Assembly: GCA_035624355.1 (NCBI GenBank)
Contig: DASPRQ010000091.1
Span: 1-18,337 of the forward strand
Length of the DNA stretch: 18,337 nt
Reading direction: 5' to 3'
Source of the DNA: Usitatibacter sp035624355
GTDB taxonomy: Bacteria > Pseudomonadota > Gammaproteobacteria > Burkholderiales > Usitatibacteraceae
The notes under the pieces are model-generated. The model was not told the origin of the DNA, ran no database searches, and worked only from the letters and a program-made list of their open reading frames with translations. Positions 7,108-13,888 of the stretch are shown here, in pieces; position 1 is the first letter of the stretch, and every line of letters begins with the position of its first letter. The position numbers were made by a program, and so were the translations under genes.

Positions 7108-8753
7108 TGGAGCACCCGGTCGAGGACGATCTTCACGCCGCGGGCGCCGGGCTTCACGAGGAGGCTGTTGCCGACGAGGTCGCCGGGCTGGGGCAGCGCG
7201 TTGCCGGAGCGCGAGATGCGCGCCTCGATGCGCACCTCCTGCGCACTCGACAGCTTCATGTTGGGGGCCATCGCCTGGGAATCGTCGAGCCTGAAGCTCA
7301 TCGGCAGGCGGGCGGCGGTGGCGCGCATCACCGCGAGCGGCATGGGCGGGCCGTTCTCGGCGCGTGCGAAGACGAAGAGCGTCGCGCCGCCGTCGACCTT
7401 GGACGCTATCCGCGGAGCGACGCTCACCACGCCCGTCACGGCGCCGGCGTCGGAGGCCGCGGCGCCTTCCGGAGACGCGGGGGAGGCGCTCGCGACGGCC
7501 GCAGGGGGCGCGGCGCCGACGACCGAGTCGATCACGACCTTCACGCCGCGGGCGCCGGGCTTCACGACGGCGCTCGTTCCCGTGAGGTCGCCCGCTTGCG
7601 GCATGGCGTTGCCCGAGCGCGAAATGCGCGCCTCGATGCGCACCGCGCGCGCGCCCGAGAGCTTCATGTCCGGCGCCATCGCCTGGGAGTCGTCGAGCGT
7701 GAACTCGAGGGGCAGGCGTGCGGCGTTGGCGCGCATCACCGCGAGCGGCACGCGCGGGCCGTTCTCCGCGCGGGCGAACACGAAGACCGTGGCCGAGGGA
7801 TCGACCTTTGCGGCGATGCCCGGCGCCACGCTCACGGATCCGCTCACCGAAAGGCCCGGCGCCGGGGCCTTCGCCACTTTCACGGGCGCGGGGGCTTCGG
7901 GCAGGGGCTGCCCGGCGGCCTTCGCCCGCTCGCGGACCTCGGTCATCGCCGCCTCGACCTGGGTGCGGTCCTCGGAGCCTTCGGGGAGGTCGGCCGCGAG
8001 CGTCTGCCAGTATCCGAGGGAGGCCTTGTAGTCGCCCGCGTCGAGCGCGGCCGTGCCCGCGAGCGCGAGCGCCTTCGGGGCGTGGGGATCGATCTCGAGC
8101 GCCCGCTTCACGAGCTCGAACGGCCGTCCCGCCAGCGAGCGGCCCTGCGCCATGCCGAGGACGTCGGCGTAGTCGGCGAGGACGTCGGGATCGTTCGGCA
8201 CGAGGGTCGCGAGGTGCTCGTAGGCCTGCGCCGCCTCGGGGAAGCGACCGAGGGTGGCGAGCGAGCGCCCCAGCAGCGCCCAGCCCTGGACGTCGTCGGG
8301 CCGCTCGCGCACCTTCTTCGCGAGACGGTCGACCATCTCCGCGATCTGGCGCGCGTCCATGGGAGAGCCTTCGTGGCCGACGAGGCTCGAGTCGGCCGCA
8401 TCGGGCGAGCCGACCTTGAGGTAGAGGCCGAAGGCGAGGGCGGGCAGGACCACGGCGACGGCGGCCGCGGCGGCCCATGGCCGCCGGCCGGCGGGAGCGG
8501 GAGCCGCTTCCGGCTGGAGATCGTCGCGGGCCCGCTCGACGAGCTCGGCAAGGGCCTCCTCGCGCGCATCGGCGGGCAAGGTGCCCGTCTCGACGTCGGC
8601 ATCGATCTCGCGGCGCTGTCCGCGCAGCACCTCGAGGTTCGCTTCGGCTTCCGAGGGACGATGGGCCGCACGCGGCCGCAGGAGGGGCACGAGGACGAAC
8701 GCGAGCGCCGCGACGACCATGAGCGCGGCAAGGGACCAGAAGATGAAAGCCAT
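7104..8753 (-). CDS. ccmI: Apocytochrome c chaperone CcmI (CycH) with duplicated C-terminal domain
   Basis: CcmI binds the C-terminus of apocytochromes c and hands them to the CcmF/CcmH heme ligation machine. The 549-residue protein has a first transmembrane helix (3-25), a cytoplasmic loop with a leucine-zipper-like stretch (EANLEVLRGQRREIDADVE), a second helix (93-112) and periplasmic TPR repeats at about 152-280 (WALLGRSLATLGRFPEAAQAY and following). Ordinary CcmI proteins of this type end in a single Ig-like beta domain of roughly 110 residues. Here there are two, at 303-413 and 439-549, about 75% identical by hand count and joined by an Ala/Ser/Pro-rich linker. It is the first gene of the operon. 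The ATG at 8753 gives a normal signal-anchor; the Shine-Dalgarno sequence is weak. Confidence 0.95.
   Translation of the reverse strand: MAFIFWSLAALMVVAALAFVLVPLLRPRAAHRPSEAEANLEVLRGQRREIDADVETGTLPADAREEALAELVERARDDLQPEAAPAPAGRRPWAAAAAVAVVLPALAFGLYLKVGSPDAADSSLVGHEGSPMDARQIAEMVDRLAKKVRERPDDVQGWALLGRSLATLGRFPEAAQAYEHLATLVPNDPDVLADYADVLGMAQGRSLAGRPFELVKRALEIDPHAPKALALAGTAALDAGDYKASLGYWQTLAADLPEGSEDRTQVEAAMTEVRERAKAAGQPLPEAPAPVKVAKAPAPGLSVSGSVSVAPGIAAKVDPSATVFVFARAENGPRVPLAVMRANAARLPLEFTLDDSQAMAPDMKLSGARAVRIEARISRSGNAMPQAGDLTGTSAVVKPGARGVKVVIDSVVGAAPPAAVASASPASPEGAAASDAGAVTGVVSVAPRIASKVDGGATLFVFARAENGPPMPLAVMRATAARLPMSFRLDDSQAMAPNMKLSSAQEVRIEARISRSGNALPQPGDLVGNSLLVKPGARGVKIVLDRVLQ
7107..7439 (-). 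repeat. Intragenic repeat copy B in ccmI (residues 439-549)
   Basis: This second copy ends exactly at the C-terminus of CcmI. By hand count 83 of 111 residues match copy A; conserved blocks include FVFARAENGP, LDDSQAMAP, VRIEARISRSGNA and VKPGARGVK. Its divergence at silent and replacement sites shows that the duplication is not recent. Confidence 0.93.
7515..7847 (-). repeat. Intragenic repeat copy A in ccmI (residues 303-413)
   Basis: This is the first copy of an in-frame tandem duplication with a 408-base (136-codon) period. It pairs gap-free with 7107-7439. A stretch of 29 bases is identical between the copies (7539-7567 against 7131-7159). Confidence 0.93.
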
Positions 8754-8805
8754 CGAGGCGGCCGGGTGATCCTGAAGGGCGGAAGATCCTGAATTGCGAC
8801 TGGAA

Positions 8806-8811
8806 ATTATA
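8806..8811 (-). promoter_or_regulatory. Predicted -10 element of the ccm operon promoter
   Basis: The minus strand reads TATAAT, a perfect sigma70 -10 hexamer in an otherwise GC-rich stretch. The implied start site is near 8799, giving a leader of about 46 bases before ccmI. No -35 hexamer is found at the proper spacing (the region is a run of G residues), which suggests dependence on an activator. Confidence 0.6.
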
Positions 8812-8835
8812 CCGAATGGGAGGGGCCCCCCCCGG

Positions 8836-8849
8836 TTGCGGAAACGCAA
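8836..8849. promoter_or_regulatory. FNR/CRP-family-like dyad upstream of ccmI
   Basis: The sequence TTGCG-GAAA-CGCAA is a perfect 5-4-5 dyad. Its geometry is that of FNR/CRP-superfamily sites (FNR: TTGAT-N4-ATCAA). Its centre, 8842.5, lies about 43 bases upstream of the predicted ccm start site, near the -41.5 position of class II activator sites. The regulator is not identified, and the inner half-site bases differ from the FNR consensus. Confidence 0.4.
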
Positions 8850-8941
8850 AAAGTCGGCTGCCCACCGGTCCGTCGCCCCGGGGCTCGGCTGGACGGGGGC
8901 CCGGCCGGGTCGATCCTGCGCAAGCCCGAGGGGCGGCGGGC

Positions 8942-8947
8942 TATCAT
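8942..8947 (+). promoter_or_regulatory. Possible -10 element for the CcdC-like gene
   Basis: TATCAT matches five of six bases of the -10 consensus and would give a leader of about 40 bases before the ATG at 8994. There is no convincing -35 element. If this is the promoter, the in-frame ATG at 8946 cannot be the start. The rest of 8754-8993 holds the ccm promoter region, a C run at 8825-8833 and the 10-base palindrome CCCGGCCGGG at 8900-8909. Confidence 0.3.
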
Positions 8948-8993
8948 GGGCGCCCGGGCGACAAGCGCCCCCGAGCACTCCAGCCGGATTCCG

Positions 8994-9527
8994 ATGCAGC
9001 CCTCGACCGCCGCCGCCGTCGTACTGGTCCCGCTCGTCGCATGGCGGCTGTATTCGCGGGTGCGCCGCATGGTCGGGCGCCAACGGCTGAGCCCGAGGCG
9101 CCACTGGGTCACGGTGGCGCTGTTTCCCTCGCTCGCCGTCCTCGTGGGGATCGGCGCCGCTTCCAATCCGTCCGCGGTCGAGGCGCTCGCGGCGGGCACG
9201 GCGGCCGGCGCCGCGCTCGCGATCGTCGGCCTGCGGCTCACGCGCTTCGAGCGCACGGCCGAGGGCTGGTTCTACACCCCGAACGCCCACATCGGGATCG
9301 TGGTCTCCGTGGCCTTCGCGGCGCGCATCGCGTGGCGCTTCGTGGAGCTGGGCGGCCTGCGCGGCGGCTTCGCCGCGGGCCCTCCCCCGGACCTCGCGCG
9401 CAGCCCCCTCACGCTGTGCCTGTTCGGCGCGCTCGCCGCCTACTACGCGGTCTACGCCGGGGGACTGCTGCGGTGGCGGATGTCCGGACGGGAGAGCGCG
9501 GGGCCGGGACCGGGCGGATCGTCCTGA
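8994..9527 (+). CDS. Membrane protein resembling DUF1453/CcdC
   Basis: This 177-residue protein has about four hydrophobic segments (residues 5-20, 38-55, 66-82, 100-116) and a fifth at 138-160. The order of elements resembles the DUF1453/CcdC family: an N-terminal helix followed by a basic VGRQRLSPRR stretch, a second helix, then a helix leading into LRLTRFERTAEGWFY, then a helix ending in ARIAWRF. This is a pattern match from memory, not a search result. CcdC of Bacillus lies in a cytochrome c biogenesis operon, so the position divergent from ccmI is suggestive but proves nothing. An ATG at 8946 would add 16 polar residues without family likeness, so I prefer 8994. The stop lies 3 bases from the convergent lplT stop. 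Confidence 0.55.
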   Translation: MQPSTAAAVVLVPLVAWRLYSRVRRMVGRQRLSPRRHWVTVALFPSLAVLVGIGAASNPSAVEALAAGTAAGAALAIVGLRLTRFERTAEGWFYTPNAHIGIVVSVAFAARIAWRFVELGGLRGGFAAGPPPDLARSPLTLCLFGALAAYYAVYAGGLLRWRMSGRESAGPGPGGSS

Positions 9528-9530
9528 GCG

Positions 9531-10829
9531 CTAGCGCTTCGCCTCGCCGATCAGCCGGTCGAGGTGCGGGTCGGCCCGGTGGTTGGCGGCGTTCCAGCGC
9601 ATGATGAGGTACATCGAGCCGGAGACGAACAGCCCGAAGAGCACGACCACCGACTGGATGCGCAGGTCGGAGCGGATCATGAGCGCATAGAGCGCGAGCA
9701 TCACGAGGATGCTCACGTTCTCGTTGAAGTTCTGGACCGCGATCGAGTGGCCCGCGGACATGAGGACGTTGCCCCGGTGCTGCAGGAGCGCGTTCATCGG
9801 GACCACGAAGAAGCCCGCCATCGCGCCGATCAGCACGAGCACCAGGTACACCACGGGCATCGCCTTGAGCGACACCATGCTGATCACCGCGATGCCCATC
9901 GCGACCCCCACGGGCAGCACGTTCACCGCCTTCTTGAGCGGCACGAGCCGCGCGGCGAGCACGGCCCCGATGGCGACCCCCAGCGCCGAGACGCCCGACA
10001 GCATCGCGCTCTGGTCCAGGTGCAGCTTGAGGTGGCCCTCCGCCCACTTGATCACGATGAACTGCAGGCACGCGCCGGCTCCCCAGAAGAGCGTCGTCAC
10101 GGCGAGCGAGATCTGGCCGAGCTTGTCGCGCCAGAGGATCGTGAAGCAGCGCGAGAAGTCGACCAGCAAGCGCACCGGATTGCGCTCCTGGTGCGGGTAG
10201 CGCGCGCCGGTGTCGGGGATCGCGAGGTTGAGGACGGCGGCCACCACGTAGACGCCGACGATGACGACGATGGCCGCCTCGGGCGGGGTGTCGATGGTGG
10301 TCTCGACGAACGGGACGTCCACCGAGAGCAGCAGGTGCGACACGCGTGGGCCGATGAGCATGCCCCCCAGCACGTTGCCGAGGACGATGGAGGCGACGGT
10401 GAGACCCTCGATCCAGCCGTTGGCCATCACGAGCTTCTCGGGCGGCAGCAGCTCCGTGAGGATGCCGTACTTGGCCGGCGAGTAGGCGGCCGCGCCCAGG
10501 CCCACCACCGCGTAGGCGACGAGCACCAGCCAGTAGGCCGGCACGTGCCCGACGCGCAGCAGGTCGTTGAACAGGATGAGCAGGCAGCCCACGATCTTGA
10601 TCGCGTTCGTCGCCAGCATCACGCGGCCCTTCGGCATCGAGTCCGCGAACGCGCCCACGAGGAACGCGAGCACGACGTAGGAGATCGTGAAAAAGAACTT
10701 GAGCAGCGGCGTGAGCCAGGCGGGCCCCTCGAGCTGCGCGAGCATGGCGATCGCCGCGATCAGCAGCGCGTTGTCCGCGAGCGATGAGAAGAACTGCGCC
10801 GCCATGATGACGTAGAAGCCGCTCTTCAT
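9531..10829 (-). CDS. lplT: Lysophospholipid transporter LplT (MFS)
   Basis: LplT flips lysophospholipids, mainly lyso-PE and lyso-PG, across the inner membrane for reacylation. The 432-residue MFS protein has twelve hydrophobic segments and matches LplT throughout: AAQFFSSLADNALL in helix 1, ADSMPKGRVMLATN in the first cytoplasmic loop, GAAAYSPAKYGILTELL, TTLFWGAGACLQF, GFFVVPMNALLQHRG and SIAVQNFNEN. The acyltransferase partner Aas, often adjacent or fused, is not in the window. I chose the ATG at 10829, which begins MKSGFYVIMAAQF; a GTG at 10844 is an in-frame alternative that adds five residues. The gene follows the EAL gene by 25 bases on the same strand with no terminator between, so it is probably co-transcribed. 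Confidence 0.93.
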   Translation of the reverse strand: MKSGFYVIMAAQFFSSLADNALLIAAIAMLAQLEGPAWLTPLLKFFFTISYVVLAFLVGAFADSMPKGRVMLATNAIKIVGCLLILFNDLLRVGHVPAYWLVLVAYAVVGLGAAAYSPAKYGILTELLPPEKLVMANGWIEGLTVASIVLGNVLGGMLIGPRVSHLLLSVDVPFVETTIDTPPEAAIVVIVGVYVVAAVLNLAIPDTGARYPHQERNPVRLLVDFSRCFTILWRDKLGQISLAVTTLFWGAGACLQFIVIKWAEGHLKLHLDQSAMLSGVSALGVAIGAVLAARLVPLKKAVNVLPVGVAMGIAVISMVSLKAMPVVYLVLVLIGAMAGFFVVPMNALLQHRGNVLMSAGHSIAVQNFNENVSILVMLALYALMIRSDLRIQSVVVLFGLFVSGSMYLIMRWNAANHRADPHLDRLIGEAKR

Positions 10830-10854
10830 GGCGGATCGGTGCACGGTCCTTCGC

Positions 10855-12171
10855 TCAGGCTCCGGAGGCGTGGAGGGTCCACCACTCGCGGAACGCCGAG
10901 GCGGGCAGCGCGGCGCTCACCGCGTAGCCCTGGGCGAGGTCGCATCCCAGCGCGGCGAGCGCCTCGCGCAGCTCGGCGCGCTCCACGCCCTCGGCGGCGA
11001 CCTGCAGGCCGAAGTGGTGCCCCATGTCGATCACCGTGCGCACGACGGCGCGGTCGCCCGCGTCGGCGAGCATTCCGGCCACGAACGGACGGTCGATCTT
11101 CAGCTCGTCGACGGGGAAGCGGCGCATCTGGGCGAGCGAGGAGAAGCCGCTGCCGAAGTCGTCGATCGCGAGGCGCACCCCCACCGCCTTCAGCCGCGTG
11201 AGGATGGCCACCGAGCGCTCCGCGTCGGCGATCATGGCGCTCTCGGCGATCTCGAGCGTGAGGTTCGCCGGCGCCACACCCCAGGTCTTGAGGCTCTGGT
11301 CCACCACCGCCGGCAGCTCGCGGTCGGTGAGCGTGCTGTTCGACAGGTTGATCGCGAGGCGCAGCGTCCGCCCCGCGGCCTTCCACTCGGCCGCCTGGCG
11401 CAGCGCCGCGTTGAGCACCCAGAAGGTGAGCGACCCGATGAGCCCGGTGCGCTCGGCGATGCCGACCACCGCGAGCGGCGCGAGCTCCCCCGCCTTCGGG
11501 TGCCGCCAGCGAAGCAGCGCCTCGGCGCCCACGGGGCGCGCGCCGGCGAGCTCCACCTGGGGCAGGTAGTGCAGCTCGAGCTCGTTGGCGCGGATGGCGC
11601 GCTCGAGGTCCAGGTCGAGGCCGCGGTACACCTCGGTCTCCACCGTCTCGTCGCCCTGGAAGACGTGGTAGCCCTCCTCGCGGGTGGCTGCGATCTGGCG
11701 CGAGATGTCGGCGCCCATGAGCAGCTCCGCGGGATCGTAGCCGTGCTCGGGCAGCGTCGCGATGCCGACGCACGGGCGCAGCACGGCGCTGCCGCCTTCG
11801 TGGGCGAGCGGGCGGTCGAGCGCGCGCAGCAGCTTCACCGCCGCGAGAACCGCCTGGCTCGGGTGGGCGAGGCGCGGCAGCACGATGCACGCCTGCTCGT
11901 CGCTGATGGCGGCCACGCGGTCCTCGGGGCGCAGCGCCTTGCGCAGGCGCTCGAGCACGAGCCCCATGGTCACGGTCGGGCTCGGCCCCTTGAGCAGGGC
12001 GTGCAGGCGGTCGACGCGCCTCAGGTCGAGGATGAGCACCGCCAGGCGCCCGTCGGTCGCGCGCGCGACCGCCGTCTCCCGGTCGAGGAGCTTGAGCAGC
12101 TCCTCGCGCGTCGCCGGTGCGCTTTCGGCGCCGTGGGCGGGTGTCGCGCCGCTGGGGATGGTCTCGCTCAA
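10855..12171 (-). CDS. Cyclic di-GMP phosphodiesterase with degenerate GGDEF and intact EAL domain
   Basis: The 438-residue cytoplasmic protein has a GGDEF-like domain (about 22-175) and an EAL domain (about 183-432). The GGDEF active site is lost: the position reads SDEQA (90-94), so diguanylate cyclase activity is not expected. The EAL catalytic set looks complete: ExLxR as EALLR (217-221), N275, E310 in LEIAES, the DD pair 337-338 in IDDFGSGFSSL, K358 in LKID, E394 in AAEGVE and Q414 in QGY. It should therefore hydrolyse c-di-GMP. No sensor domain or membrane helix is seen. The start is a TTG at 12169-12171, the only usable start before an upstream in-frame TGA; it lies 4 bases after the HD-GYP stop, so the two are translated from one message. 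Confidence 0.9.
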   Translation of the reverse strand: MSETIPSGATPAHGAESAPATREELLKLLDRETAVARATDGRLAVLILDLRRVDRLHALLKGPSPTVTMGLVLERLRKALRPEDRVAAISDEQACIVLPRLAHPSQAVLAAVKLLRALDRPLAHEGGSAVLRPCVGIATLPEHGYDPAELLMGADISRQIAATREEGYHVFQGDETVETEVYRGLDLDLERAIRANELELHYLPQVELAGARPVGAEALLRWRHPKAGELAPLAVVGIAERTGLIGSLTFWVLNAALRQAAEWKAAGRTLRLAINLSNSTLTDRELPAVVDQSLKTWGVAPANLTLEIAESAMIADAERSVAILTRLKAVGVRLAIDDFGSGFSSLAQMRRFPVDELKIDRPFVAGMLADAGDRAVVRTVIDMGHHFGLQVAAEGVERAELREALAALGCDLAQGYAVSAALPASAFREWWTLHASGA

Positions 12172-12175
12172 GGCA

Positions 12176-13753
12176 TCAGCTCAGGTAGTAGTCGCGGAGG
12201 TCGAGGCCGTAGGCGCCGGCCGGGAGCCCCCGCTTGATGAAGACGTCCTCGTCCCCGCCCACCTTCGGGTCGTAGAGCAGGTCCACCATCGCGGGGTGCG
12301 CGACCGGGGTCTTGTCGGGGCCGGTGACCACGAGCACGCGCGGCTTGAGGCGCCGCACCTTGTTGTGCGCGACCACGACCGCCACCTCGCCCGTGGACAG
12401 CTCGATGAGCGAGCCCACGGGGAAGACGCCGACCGAGGAGACGAACTGCTGGACGAGCGGCTCGTGGAAGAAGTCGCCGCCCCAGCTCGTGATGTTGCGC
12501 AGGGCCTCGTACGAGGAGACCGCCGCCGCGTAGGGCCGGTGGTTCGTGAGCGCGGCGAAGCAGTCCACGATCCCGGCCATGCGGCCGAAGACGCCGATCT
12601 CGTCGCCCACCAGGCCCTTCGGGTAGCCGCTGCCGTTCATCCGCTCGTGGTGCTGGGCGATGCCCTCGAGCACGTCGGGGTGGAAGTTCGGCGTCTGCTC
12701 GAGGATGTCGAGGCCGTGCTGCACGTGCGCCTTCACCTCCTCGAACTCCTCGGGCGTGAGGCGACCCTGCTTCTCGAGCAGCTCCTTCGGCAGGCGGATC
12801 TTCCCCACGTCGAGCAGCAGCCCCACCTGGGCCAGCATCTCGAGGTGCGGCTTGGGGAACCCGAGCTGGCGGCCGAACGCCGTGAGGTACACCGACACCT
12901 GGAGGCCGTGGCCGTACGTCGTGATGTCCTGCTCGCGCAGCCGCGCGACCCACATGAGCGCATCGGGATTGCGCACGATGCTCTCCACCATGTCCTCGAC
13001 GATCTCCTCCACGCGCTCGACCTCGAAGCTCTGGCCGAGGCGGATGTCGGAGATGAGCTTGTCGAGCAGGTCCGTCGATCGGGCCACGACCTCGCGCGCG
13101 CGGGGAACCTCCTGCTCGACGGTCACCGCATCCAGGTACGTGGTGATGACGATGCCGGGGGGAGCGAGGGCGGCGCGTGCCTCGAACTCCTGCGGCGTCT
13201 CCGCCGGGGGCGCGGGAGGCGGCGGCGCGCGGGAAGCGGCCCGCGGCTCGCGGTTTCCGGAGCCGCGGAAGAGGCCCAGCAGCCGGCCCAGGAACCCGGG
13301 CTCGTCGTCGGCGACGGGGCGCTTCGCGAAGGCGGCACCCGGGTCGAGGCGCACGGTCGTGCGCGGGGCCGCGGCTTCGCTCGCCGGCGGGTTGACCGGG
13401 TACACGGCATCCGGGCGCGCGACGGCGCTCTCGGCGGGCGCTTCGGGCGGTGCGACCGGCGGGCTCGCGGGGGCGCGTGCCTCGGAGGGAGCGGCGACGA
13501 CGCGGCTCACGACGGTCGCGCCGGCGGGAGCGGCGGCGCCCGCGGGGATGGATTCCGGCGGCGCGTACTCGTCGCCCGTCGAGCGCGCCCGGTCCACCAT
13601 GACGTACTCGCAGTGGGAGCGCAGCTCGGCGATCTGCTCCTCGTCCTCGATCAGGAAGCCCTGGAGGAGGAACGGCGTGTCGACCCACGGGCGATCGAGA
13701 TCGGCGACGAACATGCCGATGCGGAGGTCGCGGGAGAGGACTTTCGTCGCCAT
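12176..13753 (-). CDS. DUF3391 / HD-GYP domain protein with altered HD doublet
   Basis: HD-GYP proteins hydrolyse c-di-GMP at a two- or three-iron site. The 525-residue protein begins with a DUF3391-like region (1-60: VLSRDLRIGMFVADLDRPW), followed by a long Pro/Ala-rich, low-complexity linker (about 62-195) and an HD-GYP domain (about 220-440), with a C-terminal beta-rich extension to 525. Retained motif residues include H282, H346, HHE 368-370 and GYP 376-378 (NGSGYP). The signature HD doublet reads LLLDVGK: leucine 314 replaces the metal-binding histidine, while D315 and K318 remain. Activity is therefore uncertain, and it may serve as a sensor or scaffold. It is the first gene of the HD-GYP/EAL/lplT run. 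The ATG at 13753 fits the family N-terminus. Confidence 0.9.
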   Translation of the reverse strand: MATKVLSRDLRIGMFVADLDRPWVDTPFLLQGFLIEDEEQIAELRSHCEYVMVDRARSTGDEYAPPESIPAGAAAPAGATVVSRVVAAPSEARAPASPPVAPPEAPAESAVARPDAVYPVNPPASEAAAPRTTVRLDPGAAFAKRPVADDEPGFLGRLLGLFRGSGNREPRAASRAPPPPAPPAETPQEFEARAALAPPGIVITTYLDAVTVEQEVPRAREVVARSTDLLDKLISDIRLGQSFEVERVEEIVEDMVESIVRNPDALMWVARLREQDITTYGHGLQVSVYLTAFGRQLGFPKPHLEMLAQVGLLLDVGKIRLPKELLEKQGRLTPEEFEEVKAHVQHGLDILEQTPNFHPDVLEGIAQHHERMNGSGYPKGLVGDEIGVFGRMAGIVDCFAALTNHRPYAAAVSSYEALRNITSWGGDFFHEPLVQQFVSSVGVFPVGSLIELSTGEVAVVVAHNKVRRLKPRVLVVTGPDKTPVAHPAMVDLLYDPKVGGDEDVFIKRGLPAGAYGLDLRDYYLS

Positions 13754-13761
13754 GGCACCGC

Positions 13762-13767
13762 ATTCTA
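13762..13767 (-). promoter_or_regulatory. Predicted -10 element of the HD-GYP gene
   Basis: The minus strand reads TAGAAT, five of six bases of the -10 consensus. It ends 8 bases before the ATG, so transcription would begin at or next to the start codon, giving a leaderless or nearly leaderless message. No Shine-Dalgarno sequence is seen before this ATG. The -35 is weak. Confidence 0.4.
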
Positions 13768-13825
13768 AGCGATAGGCGCGCGCTTTCGCCGCCTCGTGCC
13801 GCGGCCCGGCGCCCCGCCCGGGCCC

Positions 13826-13831
13826 TATAAT
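13826..13831 (+). promoter_or_regulatory. Predicted -10 element of the CoA-transferase operon
   Basis: A perfect TATAAT sits in the divergent intergenic region 13754-13888, predicting a start site near 13838 and a leader of about 50 bases. There is no good -35. It argues against the longer reading frame that starts at the ATG at 13796, upstream of this box. Confidence 0.55.
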
Positions 13832-13888
13832 CCGCCCCACCCACGAGAAACCGGCGCGCCCCGCCGCCGCGGCGCCGCCACGAGGAAC

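Noticed and set aside
9527..9538. Perfect 12-base palindrome AGCGCTAGCGCT between the CcdC-like gene and lplT as a bidirectional terminator
   Set aside because: It has no loop bases and no flanking T or A runs; as a hairpin it would keep only about four pairs. It contains both stop regions, so codon constraint plus chance explains it.
13796..13888. N-terminal extension of the CoA-transferase from ATG 13796
   Set aside because: The added residues are Pro/Arg/Gly-rich with no family likeness, and the extension spans a perfect TATAAT box; TTG 13889 gives the standard N-terminus.
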